From positions 1-9,269 of the forward strand of contig RFIY01000252.1 of the NCBI GenBank assembly GCA_003695505.1: a stretch of DNA of 9,269 bases, read 5' to 3'. This document shows, piece after piece, positions 1 through 5,442 of this stretch (its first letter is position 1; the number at the start of each line of letters is the position of its first letter). Under the pieces are notes generated by a model. The model was not told the origin of the DNA and searched no databases. It saw nothing but the letters and a program-made list of their open reading frames with translations. The position numbers and the translations under genes were made by a program. Origin of the DNA: Candidatus Dadabacteria bacterium. GTDB lineage: Bacteria > J088.

Positions 1-428
1 ACCAGCACGTCCCAGGTCAGCATCGACTGCGGAAAGTTGAAATAGCCGATGCCGGGGATCAGATGCCAGAGGCGTTGCGGGCCGCCCATGTCGGCCGTCA
101 CGAAGGCCAGGCACATGATCAGCGCGGCGACCGCGACACCTTCCCCGATCAGTACGGCGCGTGAAAAGTCGACATCTTCCAGTACATAGGCCGGCATCAC
201 GATCATGACCGCGGCCGCGGCGAGACCGACCAGAAACGTGAAGTTCGAGATGTAGAGCCCCCAGCTCACGTGGTCGGTCATACCGGTAACGGCCAGGCCT
301 TCGCGGAGCTGAACTGTCCACGCCCAGCCGCCGGTGAGCATCACGATCGACAGGGCCGCCATCCACAAGTGGTAGGTCCAGTTTCCGGACGTTACTTCTT
401 TCAGGGCATCAATGAAAAATCGTCGCAT
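1..428 (-). CDS. NrfD/DsrP-like membrane quinol oxidoreductase subunit (N-terminal part, cut by window edge)
   Basis: Integral membrane protein of the polysulfide reductase NrfD family, which in known complexes binds and oxidises (mena)quinol and passes electrons to a partner periplasmic Fe-S protein. I translated 142 residues by hand from the ATG at 428. Hydrophobic segments lie at about 19-41, 54-82 and 91-112, and a fourth begins near 129. Between them are family-typical stretches: HVSWGLYISNFTFLVG (53-68) with the conserved S-W-G-L-Y-I core, and WHLIPGIGYFNFP (121-133). These fit the DsrP/HybB-like branch better than NapH, which has cytoplasmic ferredoxin motifs not seen here. The start lies 3 nt after the stop of the Fe-S gene and has no clear Shine-Dalgarno sequence, so translation is probably coupled to that gene. 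The C-terminal remainder lies outside the window. The family call is firm; the exact physiological partner is inferred from the neighbours. Confidence 0.9.
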   Translation of the reverse strand, partial: MRRFFIDALKEVTSGNWTYHLWMAALSIVMLTGGWAWTVQLREGLAVTGMTDHVSWGLYISNFTFLVGLAAAAVMIVMPAYVLEDVDFSRAVLIGEGVAVAALIMCLAFVTADMGGPQRLWHLIPGIGYFNFPQSMLTWDVL

Positions 429-431
429 CGT

Positions 432-1496
432 TCAGTCCATGAAATACCAGAACTTGGGTTCGGTGCCGAGGTCTTCTTTGAGGCGAAATACCTTTTTGTT
501 TTCCAGTACGTAGCGAATTTCACTGTTTGGGTCGAGCAGGTTGCCGAAGATGCGCGCGCCGGTCGGGCAGGCTTCGGCGCACGCCGGCAATTGCCCTTCA
601 CGGCTGCGCTGAATGCAGAAGGTGCATTTTTCCATCACACCCTTCTTGCGGGGTCGGTTGCCGAGGTAGTGCTGCTTCGGATTCAGTTCGTTGCGCGGAA
701 TTTTCGGCTCGTGCCAGTTGAAGCGGCGGGCCCAGTACGGGCAGGCCGCTTCGCAATAGCGGCAACCGATGCACCAGTCGTAGTCGATGACCGTGATGCC
801 ATCGGGCTCTTTCCAGGTCGCGCCGACCGGGCAGACCTTGACGCAGGGCGGATTCTCACACTGGAAGCACTGGGTGCCCAGATAGAAATGCCCCTCCTGC
901 GGCACCTCGTGGAAGTAGTCTGCGTTGCCGTTCTCGGGGCTCATATGGCCGTTTTTGATTTCGAAAATGCGAATGTACTGCATCGTCGAGGCGCGGTCCT
1001 GATTGTTTTCGAGGACGCAGGCCCGGATGCAGTCACGATAGCCACGGCAACGCGAAATGTTGAATGCGTAACCGTACAGCACGCCCTCTCGCGCAGGCGT
1101 GCCCGCGATCGAGACGCGCTGGCCGCGTTTGAGCTCGGCGAGCCGTTCGAGCCGCGCGATGGTTTCGCGGCGTTCCTGCTCGGTCATCAGGCGGTAGTTG
1201 CCTTTGAAATACTCTTCCCATTCGAGCTGTCGCCGTTCCTTTTCAGCGTCGGACTTGCCGATGCTGGCCTGCGCGGTGGCAGCGGCCCCGAATGCGGCCG
1301 CACCGGTCAACAACGCCTTCATCGCGTCGCGGCGGTCCAGAGACTTGTCGAGCAGGGTGCTTCCTTTGGGTGTCTGCTCGGGGGCCGGGTCATCGGCTGC
1401 GGGCGCGGCAGGACCCGGCGAGCGGTCGCTGGCAATCATGCGCAGAAATCCGCCGAAGTCGAGGCGGCGGCCGCGGCGAGGTTCAGTGCTCGACAT
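432..1496 (-). CDS. NrfC/DsrO-like periplasmic ferredoxin with Tat signal, four cluster motifs (one lacking a Cys)
   Basis: Electron-transfer subunit of 354 residues, expected to carry [4Fe-4S] clusters and to relay electrons from the NrfD-like quinol oxidase to the cytochromes. A twin-arginine signal (DRRDAMKALL, RR at 55-56, followed by an Ala-rich stretch ending AQA at about 75-77) predicts folded export to the periplasm. It is preceded by an unusually long 54-residue N-terminal extension. Cluster motifs: C210-C213-C218-C222; C242-C245-C248-C252; C291-C294-C306-C310 (CX2CX11CX3C). A first motif has C150, C156 and C160, but Tyr153 sits where the second Cys belongs. The start at 1496 is chosen because GGAG (1504-1507) sits 7 nt upstream; it overlaps the end of the cytochrome gene by 14 nt. 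A longer reading frame from 1667 lacks this support. A later ATG at 1439 (Met20) is possible. The gene is followed 3 nt later by the NrfD-like gene, as is typical of NrfC/NrfD pairs. NapG is an alternative, but its partner NapH is absent. Confidence 0.9.
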   Translation of the reverse strand: MSSTEPRRGRRLDFGGFLRMIASDRSPGPAAPAADDPAPEQTPKGSTLLDKSLDRRDAMKALLTGAAAFGAAATAQASIGKSDAEKERRQLEWEEYFKGNYRLMTEQERRETIARLERLAELKRGQRVSIAGTPAREGVLYGYAFNISRCRGYRDCIRACVLENNQDRASTMQYIRIFEIKNGHMSPENGNADYFHEVPQEGHFYLGTQCFQCENPPCVKVCPVGATWKEPDGITVIDYDWCIGCRYCEAACPYWARRFNWHEPKIPRNELNPKQHYLGNRPRKKGVMEKCTFCIQRSREGQLPACAEACPTGARIFGNLLDPNSEIRYVLENKKVFRLKEDLGTEPKFWYFMD

Positions 1497-2079
1497 GATT
1501 CGACTCCATCGGACCAAGGCGTTCAGGGACGATGACCGGTGTGGCGACCGGCATGCGGGGCTTGAGGCTTGGGGAGTGAGGGTTGTGGCAATGCGCGCAG
1601 TTGGCGACGACGCGCGTCTCGGCCCAGCCGCTGAGACGCTTGCCGTGACTGCCGCCAAGCCAGTCACCTACCTGGTTGCGATGACATTCGCGGCACCGTG
1701 CGGCCTGATCGTGCAGAGGCACGTTGCCGTCGAGGGTCGTCAACAATTGCGGCCGATTGCGCTCGTGGCAGTCACTGCATTCCATTCCCGCCGCGTGCTC
1801 GATCGCAATGTCGTCATGGCCGGCACCATCCGGTTTGCGACCGGTGCCCTTGCCGTCGTGGCATCGTGCACACGTTTCGGCTTCATCAAGTTCCCGGGCA
1901 ACGAGTACGGTCGTGGACTGGATGGCCACCGGTTCGGCGGACCAGCGCTCGATCGTCATCTGCCGCTCGGCAGCACTCGCGGTGAGGGCCGGTGCGTAGT
2001 CGTACGATTCAGGGGCGCGCTGGCAGGCCAGTGGGGCAAGCAGCAGCGCGAACAGCAGTGGCAAGGTGGCCCGGCGCAT
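1483..2079 (-). CDS. Tetrahaem c-type cytochrome, probable lipoprotein
   Basis: A 198-residue exported cytochrome with four CXXCH haem sites, at C70-H74, C101-H105, C129-H133 and C161-H165. Other histidines that could give bis-His ligation are H88, H95, H123, H145 and H168. The N-terminus (MRRATLPLLFALLLAPLACQ) is a signal peptide with Cys19 at the end of the hydrophobic core. This suggests a lipoprotein, although Pro at -3 makes the lipobox non-canonical. Other residues include the CAHCHNPHSP segment, reminiscent of small multihaem cytochromes that accompany NrfC/NrfD-type complexes. It has no NapC/NirT-type N-terminal anchor plus haem arrangement, so I do not call it NapC. The ATG overlaps the NapB stop by one base (TGATG) and has AAGGGAG (2088-2094) 8 nt upstream; longer in-frame starts inside napB were rejected. 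Its place between the NapB-like and Fe-S genes suggests it wires the quinol-oxidising module to NapAB. The precise family is not recognised. Confidence 0.85.
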   Translation of the reverse strand: MRRATLPLLFALLLAPLACQRAPESYDYAPALTASAAERQMTIERWSAEPVAIQSTTVLVARELDEAETCARCHDGKGTGRKPDGAGHDDIAIEHAAGMECSDCHERNRPQLLTTLDGNVPLHDQAARCRECHRNQVGDWLGGSHGKRLSGWAETRVVANCAHCHNPHSPSLKPRMPVATPVIVPERLGPMESNHVEH

Positions 2080-2744
2080 CAGTGTAGCTCCCTTGTGAAG
2101 ACGGCTGCGACATCCTGCTGCGATGCGTGCAGCGGTACATGGCATTGCCTGCACGACGTCAGTTCGGGGTGGCTGGTGCGGATGGCCTTTGGCGTGGCCG
2201 GTGCGGCGTGGCAGGCGACGCAGTTTTCCCGCATCTGCAGTTCGTGCGGAATCAGCAGCGGTGACGTCGGGGTGGCCCGATTGCCGAGGGCGACACGGGG
2301 CGCAGGACGAAATCCGTTTGCGCGGAACAGCCCCTTGGCGTCTTGCGGTACGTGGCACTGCCGGCAGTAGACAAGCTCGGGGTGGGGCGTTTGCGGCGCC
2401 CAGGCGTTCAGCGGCGGCGCCCAGGAGCCGCGCGCATGGCAGGCGAGGCAGGCCTGCCCATCCATCGCCTCTGTATCGACGCTGTGCGGCACGGTTGGCG
2501 GGGCGCCGTCAAAGGCCCGATTCCTGTCGCGATCGGAAAGCGTGCGGGCTCGCGCCGGCACGGTTGCCGTCTGCGATCCCGGTGCCTGCCAGACGGCCGT
2601 GGGTCCCGTCGACCCAAACGGAGACAGCGCAGCCTGCCGGACGTCGATGGACGGCGTGACGGCACGGCGGCTGCCGATTGCCGCGATCAGTGCGAGTGAG
2701 ACAATCAGGACGATCGCGATACTGGCAAGTCTGCGGGTCAGCAC
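2079..2744 (-). CDS. napB: NapB-like nitrate reductase cytochrome subunit with four haem sites (duplicated dihaem unit)
   Basis: Electron-transfer subunit for NapA. Canonical NapB is a small dihaem periplasmic protein. This 221-residue protein has four CXXCH sites: C99-H103, C127-H131, C175-H179 and C198-H202. The first half shows NapB features: the run FDGAPPTVPHS (78-88), then CLACH, then CRQCHVPQ. The second half repeats the plan: PLLIPH (162-167), CVACH, SHPEL, CRQCHVP. Each half supplies a distal His before each haem site (H87 and H121; H167 and H192), consistent with bis-His ligation of all four haems. An N-terminal hydrophobic segment (about 7-24) with no convincing cleavage site may be an uncleaved membrane anchor. 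Translation starts at GTG, 6 nt after GGAGG (2751-2755), and 31 nt after the napA stop. NapB membership of the N-terminal half is well supported; the function of the second half is inferred. Confidence 0.87.
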   Translation of the reverse strand: MLTRRLASIAIVLIVSLALIAAIGSRRAVTPSIDVRQAALSPFGSTGPTAVWQAPGSQTATVPARARTLSDRDRNRAFDGAPPTVPHSVDTEAMDGQACLACHARGSWAPPLNAWAPQTPHPELVYCRQCHVPQDAKGLFRANGFRPAPRVALGNRATPTSPLLIPHELQMRENCVACHAAPATPKAIRTSHPELTSCRQCHVPLHASQQDVAAVFTRELH

Positions 2745-2750
2745 GTTGGT

Positions 2751-2755
2751 CCTCC
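2751..2755 (-). promoter_or_regulatory. Ribosome binding site of napB-like gene
   Basis: GGAGG on the minus strand, 6 nt before a GTG codon at 2744. It supports the non-ATG start for the NapB-like protein; the hydrophobic N-terminal segment begins right after this codon. Confidence 0.75.
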
Positions 2756-2775
2756 GTCAGCCCAAACCACGATAC

Positions 2776-5088
2776 TCAGGCTCGCTCGACCCGGACGGCA
2801 CATTTCTTGTAGTCCGGCTGCTTCGAAATCGGGCAGAATGCATCCAGTGTCAGTTCGTTGACCAGCTTTGACTCATCAAAGAACGGCACAAAGACCTGTC
2901 CCCGTGGCGGGCGTCCGCGGCCGTTGATGTGCGCGCGAATCTTCATGACGCCGCGACGCGACCGCAGGATGACGAGATCGCCTTCGCGGATTCCCAGTTC
3001 GGCCGCGTCTTCCGGATGGATCTCGACGTAGGCCGACGGGACTGCGCGATGAAGCTGCGGTACACGGCGGGTCATCGAACCGGTATGCCAGTGTTCCAGG
3101 ACGCGCCCGGTGTTGAGCCAGAACGGATACTCTTCGTCCGGTGACTCCGCCGCCGGTTCGTACGGCCGCAGCCAGATTCGCGCGCGGTGATCCGGTTTGC
3201 CATAGAAGTCAAATTTCACATCGGGATTACAGGCTGGGTCGTATTCGCTGTTATAGCGCCAGGTTGTTTCCTTGCCGTTGACGTAGGGCCACTGGATGCC
3301 CGGTTTGGCCACGAGTTCGTCATACGGCGCCATTTCATGCTTTGGCCCGGCATGGAACTTGCGGTATTCTTCCCACAGCTCACGGATATGTGTTTCATAT
3401 GGCCAGGGAAATTCCTTTTCGAAGCCCATTCGGCGCGCCACTTCGATGATCTGCCAGGTATCGCTCATCGCCTCGCCTGGTGGATCAAGCAGTTGTGCGA
3501 AGTGCTGGGTGCGACGCTCCGAGTTGCCGTACATCCCCTCACGTTCGATCCACATCGCGCTCGGCAAAATCACATCGGCGACGTCCGTCGTTGGTGTTGG
3601 ATAGACATCGGACACCACAATAAAGCGGTCCTCCTTGAGCGCCGCGCCCCGATAACGATTCAGGTTCGGGATCGTGACCATCGGATTCGTGACCTGGATC
3701 CACATGAAGCGGATATCGCCATGATCCAGTGCGCGGAACATGTCGACGGTGTGGTGGCTGGGTTTGGGGGGGATGCGTTCGACGGGTACGTTCCAGATTT
3801 TGGCCGCCAGCTCGCGGTGTTCTTTTTTCATCACCACGCCGTGCGGCAATTTGTGCGTCAGCGTGCCCACTTCGCGCACTGTACCGCACGCGCTCGGCTG
3901 ACCGGTCAGTGAGAAGGGACTGTTGCCGGGCCGCGAGATCTTGCCGACGAGCAGGTGGATGTTGTAGACGAGATTGTTGATCCAGGTGCCGCGTGTGTGC
4001 TGGTTCATCCCCATGCACCAGAACGACACTACATTGCGCTTTGGGTCGCCATAGAGCGAGGCCAGATAGCGGATGGCGTCGGCGGGAACACCGCTGAGTC
4101 GCTCGACCTTTTCCGGCGTGTAGTCCTGCAGGAACGCTACGAACTCGTCCCAGTTCGCGGGTTCCGGCTTGTCCTTGAATTTGAACGTGTCCTCGGTGCC
4201 ATAGCCGATGTTGGTCTTGCCTTTGGCAAAGGCGACGTGGCGCTCGATGAAGGCCCGGTCGATCCAGCCACGTTTGACCAGTTCGTAGCAGATCCCATTG
4301 GCAACCGCGAGGTCCGTCTGGGGCTTGAACAGGAAGGAATGATCGGCGGCGTCGCTGGTGCGCGTCGTGCGCGTTGCGAGGTCGATGATCACCGTCCCCG
4401 GGTGGGTGCGGCGCCGTTCAAGCAGCCGTGAAAAGAGGACCGGGTGCATTTCGGCCATGTTATTGCCCCAGAGCACGAACACATCGGCGTGCTCGATGTC
4501 GGCGTACGCGCCCATCGGCTCGTCGAGGCCGAACGACGTCAGGAAACCGGTCACCGCACTGGCCATGCAGAGCCGGGCGTTGGCTTCGAGGTTGTTGGTG
4601 CCGATGCAGCCCTTCATGAACTTGCTTGCCGCGTATCCATCCGGAATCGTCCATTGACCGGAGCCGTACATGGCGACGGCGTCCTTGCCATGCTTGTCGA
4701 TCGTCTCCTGCATTTTCGCGGCAACCAGGTCGAGGGCTTCTTTCATCGGGACCGGAACCAGCTTGCCGTTCTTGCGGACGTACGCTTTGGTCAGGCGATC
4801 GCTGCCATACAATGCCAGAATCGAGTGATACCCCTTGACGCAGGCCAGACCCTTATTGGCTGAGCCGCGGCGGTCGCCGCGTACCGCGACTGCGCGTCCG
4901 TTCCGGATCGCAATCTGCAGGCTGCAGCCGACACCGCAAAAACGGCACGGCGCCTTTTCCCAGCGGACGCCCTTCAGGTCGACACGGCTCGGTGGCCCCG
5001 CAAAAGAGACGCCCGGCACGAGCTGTGCGGCGGCGGTGACGGCGGCAGCGGCTGCTGCGTCATGGATCAGTTCACGACGGGTGCGCAT
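2776..5088 (-). CDS. napA: Periplasmic nitrate reductase catalytic subunit NapA
   Basis: Molybdenum bis-MGD enzyme that reduces nitrate to nitrite in the periplasm. The mature start gives 770 residues, shorter than the roughly 830-residue enterobacterial NapA and closer to the short Desulfovibrio-type enzymes. A Tat signal (TRRELIH, RR at 4-5; likely cleavage after VSFA, residue 30) directs folded export. The [4Fe-4S] ligands are C48, C51, C55 and C83 (CX2CX3CX27C, in [11 protein letters not shown]). The NapA hallmark RLCMASAV places the Mo-ligand Cys at 174, followed by [20 protein letters not shown] and NMAEMHPVL. The C-terminal part has the molybdopterin-dinucleotide-binding fold with [20 protein letters not shown]. 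The start at 5088 is chosen over 5124 because AGGAG lies 9 nt upstream and it puts the RR motif at the very N-terminus. The gene overlaps napD by 17 nt. An assimilatory NasA is ruled out by the Tat signal and by adjacent NapD and cytochrome genes. It is probably induced under low oxygen from the FNR-type promoter ahead of napD. Confidence 0.97.
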   Translation of the reverse strand: MRTRRELIHDAAAAAAVTAAAQLVPGVSFAGPPSRVDLKGVRWEKAPCRFCGVGCSLQIAIRNGRAVAVRGDRRGSANKGLACVKGYHSILALYGSDRLTKAYVRKNGKLVPVPMKEALDLVAAKMQETIDKHGKDAVAMYGSGQWTIPDGYAASKFMKGCIGTNNLEANARLCMASAVTGFLTSFGLDEPMGAYADIEHADVFVLWGNNMAEMHPVLFSRLLERRRTHPGTVIIDLATRTTRTSDAADHSFLFKPQTDLAVANGICYELVKRGWIDRAFIERHVAFAKGKTNIGYGTEDTFKFKDKPEPANWDEFVAFLQDYTPEKVERLSGVPADAIRYLASLYGDPKRNVVSFWCMGMNQHTRGTWINNLVYNIHLLVGKISRPGNSPFSLTGQPSACGTVREVGTLTHKLPHGVVMKKEHRELAAKIWNVPVERIPPKPSHHTVDMFRALDHGDIRFMWIQVTNPMVTIPNLNRYRGAALKEDRFIVVSDVYPTPTTDVADVILPSAMWIEREGMYGNSERRTQHFAQLLDPPGEAMSDTWQIIEVARRMGFEKEFPWPYETHIRELWEEYRKFHAGPKHEMAPYDELVAKPGIQWPYVNGKETTWRYNSEYDPACNPDVKFDFYGKPDHRARIWLRPYEPAAESPDEEYPFWLNTGRVLEHWHTGSMTRRVPQLHRAVPSAYVEIHPEDAAELGIREGDLVILRSRRGVMKIRAHINGRGRPPRGQVFVPFFDESKLVNELTLDAFCPISKQPDYKKCAVRVERA

Positions 5089-5338
5089 GCGATTGTTCTC
5101 CTGTCTCTGGATCATCCCAGGCAAACGTCAGGTTCAGGCTGAAAATGCCCGGCAGTTGCCGCAGCCGCTCGAAGGCGGTCTTGTGGCTGTCTGTATCGGG
5201 CGTGTCGAAGACAGCAACGATCATCCGCCGCTCGTTATCCGGAAACGCACGCACGCAATCGGGGTCCTGCTGCAGGGTAGCCAGCAGATCGTGAAGGCGT
5301 TCTGGATCGGGCAGAATCAGGTAGCTGGAAATGGGCAT
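5072..5338 (-). CDS. napD: NapD, cytoplasmic chaperone for NapA
   Basis: An 88-residue protein of the NapD family. These proteins bind the Tat signal peptide of NapA in the cytoplasm and hold back export until the molybdenum cofactor is inserted. Visible features are the short ferredoxin-like pattern of the family: an initial strand (ISSYLIL), a helix, a central strand ([10 protein letters not shown], about 37-46), and a closing [11 protein letters not shown] segment (about 62-72) that matches the family's PGI/V-x-S/A-x-x-L ending. The acidic, hydrophilic tail is typical. The ATG at 5338 has GGAG (5348-5351) 9 nt upstream. It is the first gene of the nap operon and overlaps the start of napA by 17 nt, as expected for a dedicated chaperone-client pair. 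Sequence identity between NapDs is low, so the assignment leans partly on position. Confidence 0.9.
   Translation of the reverse strand: MPISSYLILPDPERLHDLLATLQQDPDCVRAFPDNERRMIVAVFDTPDTDSHKTAFERLRQLPGIFSLNLTFAWDDPETGEQSHAHPS
5098..5102 (-). promoter_or_regulatory. Ribosome binding site that sets the napA start
   Basis: AGGAG on the minus strand, 9 nt before the ATG at 5088 and lying inside the napD coding sequence. It favours this start over the in-frame ATG at 5124, which would put 12 unneeded residues before the twin-arginine signal. Confidence 0.75.
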
Positions 5339-5354
5339 GGCGTGGCTCTCCGTA

Positions 5355-5377
5355 TCCTGTTTGTGATGCTAACAGGA
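5355..5377. repeat. 7-bp inverted repeat over the nap promoter -10 region
   Basis: TCCTGTT (5355-5361) and AACAGGA (5371-5377) form a perfect inverted repeat separated by 9 bp, with half-site centres 16 bp apart. It brackets the predicted -10 hexamer and start site. It does not match the NarL/NarP heptamer pattern that I know. It may be an operator for a second regulator, or chance. Confidence 0.5.
5359..5371 (-). promoter_or_regulatory. Predicted -10 element and transcription start of the nap operon
   Basis: TAGCAT (5366-5371 read on the minus strand) matches four of six bases of the sigma-70 -10 consensus. A start near 5359 would lie about 7 nt further on, exactly 41.5 bp from the centre of the FNR-type box (5400.5), which is the class II activator spacing. 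This would leave a leader of about 20 nt before napD, holding only the Shine-Dalgarno sequence. No good -35 hexamer is seen, as expected for an activator-dependent promoter. This is a prediction from spacing only. Confidence 0.6.
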
Positions 5378-5393
5378 GAAAACCACCAAAAAA

Positions 5394-5407
5394 TTGATCC
5401 CAATCAA
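5394..5407 (-). promoter_or_regulatory. FNR/ANR-type binding site upstream of napD
   Basis: TTGAT-N4-ATCAA, a perfect match to the consensus for FNR/ANR/DNR-type anaerobic regulators. It is embedded in a longer 18-bp palindrome (5392-5409). Its centre is about 62 bp from the napD start codon and 41.5 bp from the predicted transcription start. It implies activation of napD-napA-cytochrome-Fe-S-NrfD expression when oxygen falls or, for a DNR-type protein, in response to nitric oxide. Which family member binds cannot be told from the site. Confidence 0.85.
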
Positions 5408-5442
5408 TTCATGTGCGAGTTCGTGGAACCGACTGTTGCCGA

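Larger units (their letters stand above)
5339..5442. other. Intergenic region between glnE and napD
   Basis: This 104-bp gap is the only sizeable non-coding stretch in the window. It holds the FNR-type box, the predicted -10 and start site, the 7-bp inverted repeat, and the napD Shine-Dalgarno sequence (GGAG, 5348-5351). The 33 bp nearest glnE show no GC-rich hairpin, so no strong intrinsic terminator is visible for gatB-glnE. Read-through into nap is possible. Confidence 0.8.

Noticed and set aside
270-1535. Long plus-strand open frame (421 codons) opposite the NrfD-like and Fe-S genes
   Set aside because: It is antisense to two clearly recognisable protein genes; its translation shows no motif. 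Long open antisense frames are expected in GC-rich coding DNA.
1497-1667. Longer N-terminus for the Fe-S protein, starting at 1667
   Set aside because: It would overlap the tetrahaem cytochrome by 185 nt and push the Tat motif beyond residue 110; the start at 1496 has GGAG at good spacing.
1483-2079. Calling the tetrahaem cytochrome NapC
   Set aside because: NapC/NirT proteins have an N-terminal transmembrane anchor followed closely by the first haem and a different His/Met layout. Here the first CXXCH is at residue 70, after a cleavable-type signal.
2080-2358. Longer N-terminus for the tetrahaem cytochrome, starting at 2358
   Set aside because: It would lie inside the napB coding region and bury the signal peptide; the ATG at 2079 directly precedes the signal peptide and has AAGGGAG upstream.
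1198-2370. Long plus-strand open frame (390 codons) opposite the cytochrome genes
   Set aside because: Antisense to haem-motif-bearing genes; no recognisable domain.
2776-5088. Assimilatory nitrate reductase or formate dehydrogenase as alternatives for napA
   Set aside because: The RLCMASAV segment, NMAEMHPVL, the Tat signal, and the adjacent napD and NapB-like genes all indicate NapA.
5089-5124. NapA start at 5124
   Set aside because: It adds 12 residues ahead of the twin-arginine motif and overlaps napD by 53 nt; the ATG at 5088 has AGGAG 9 nt upstream.
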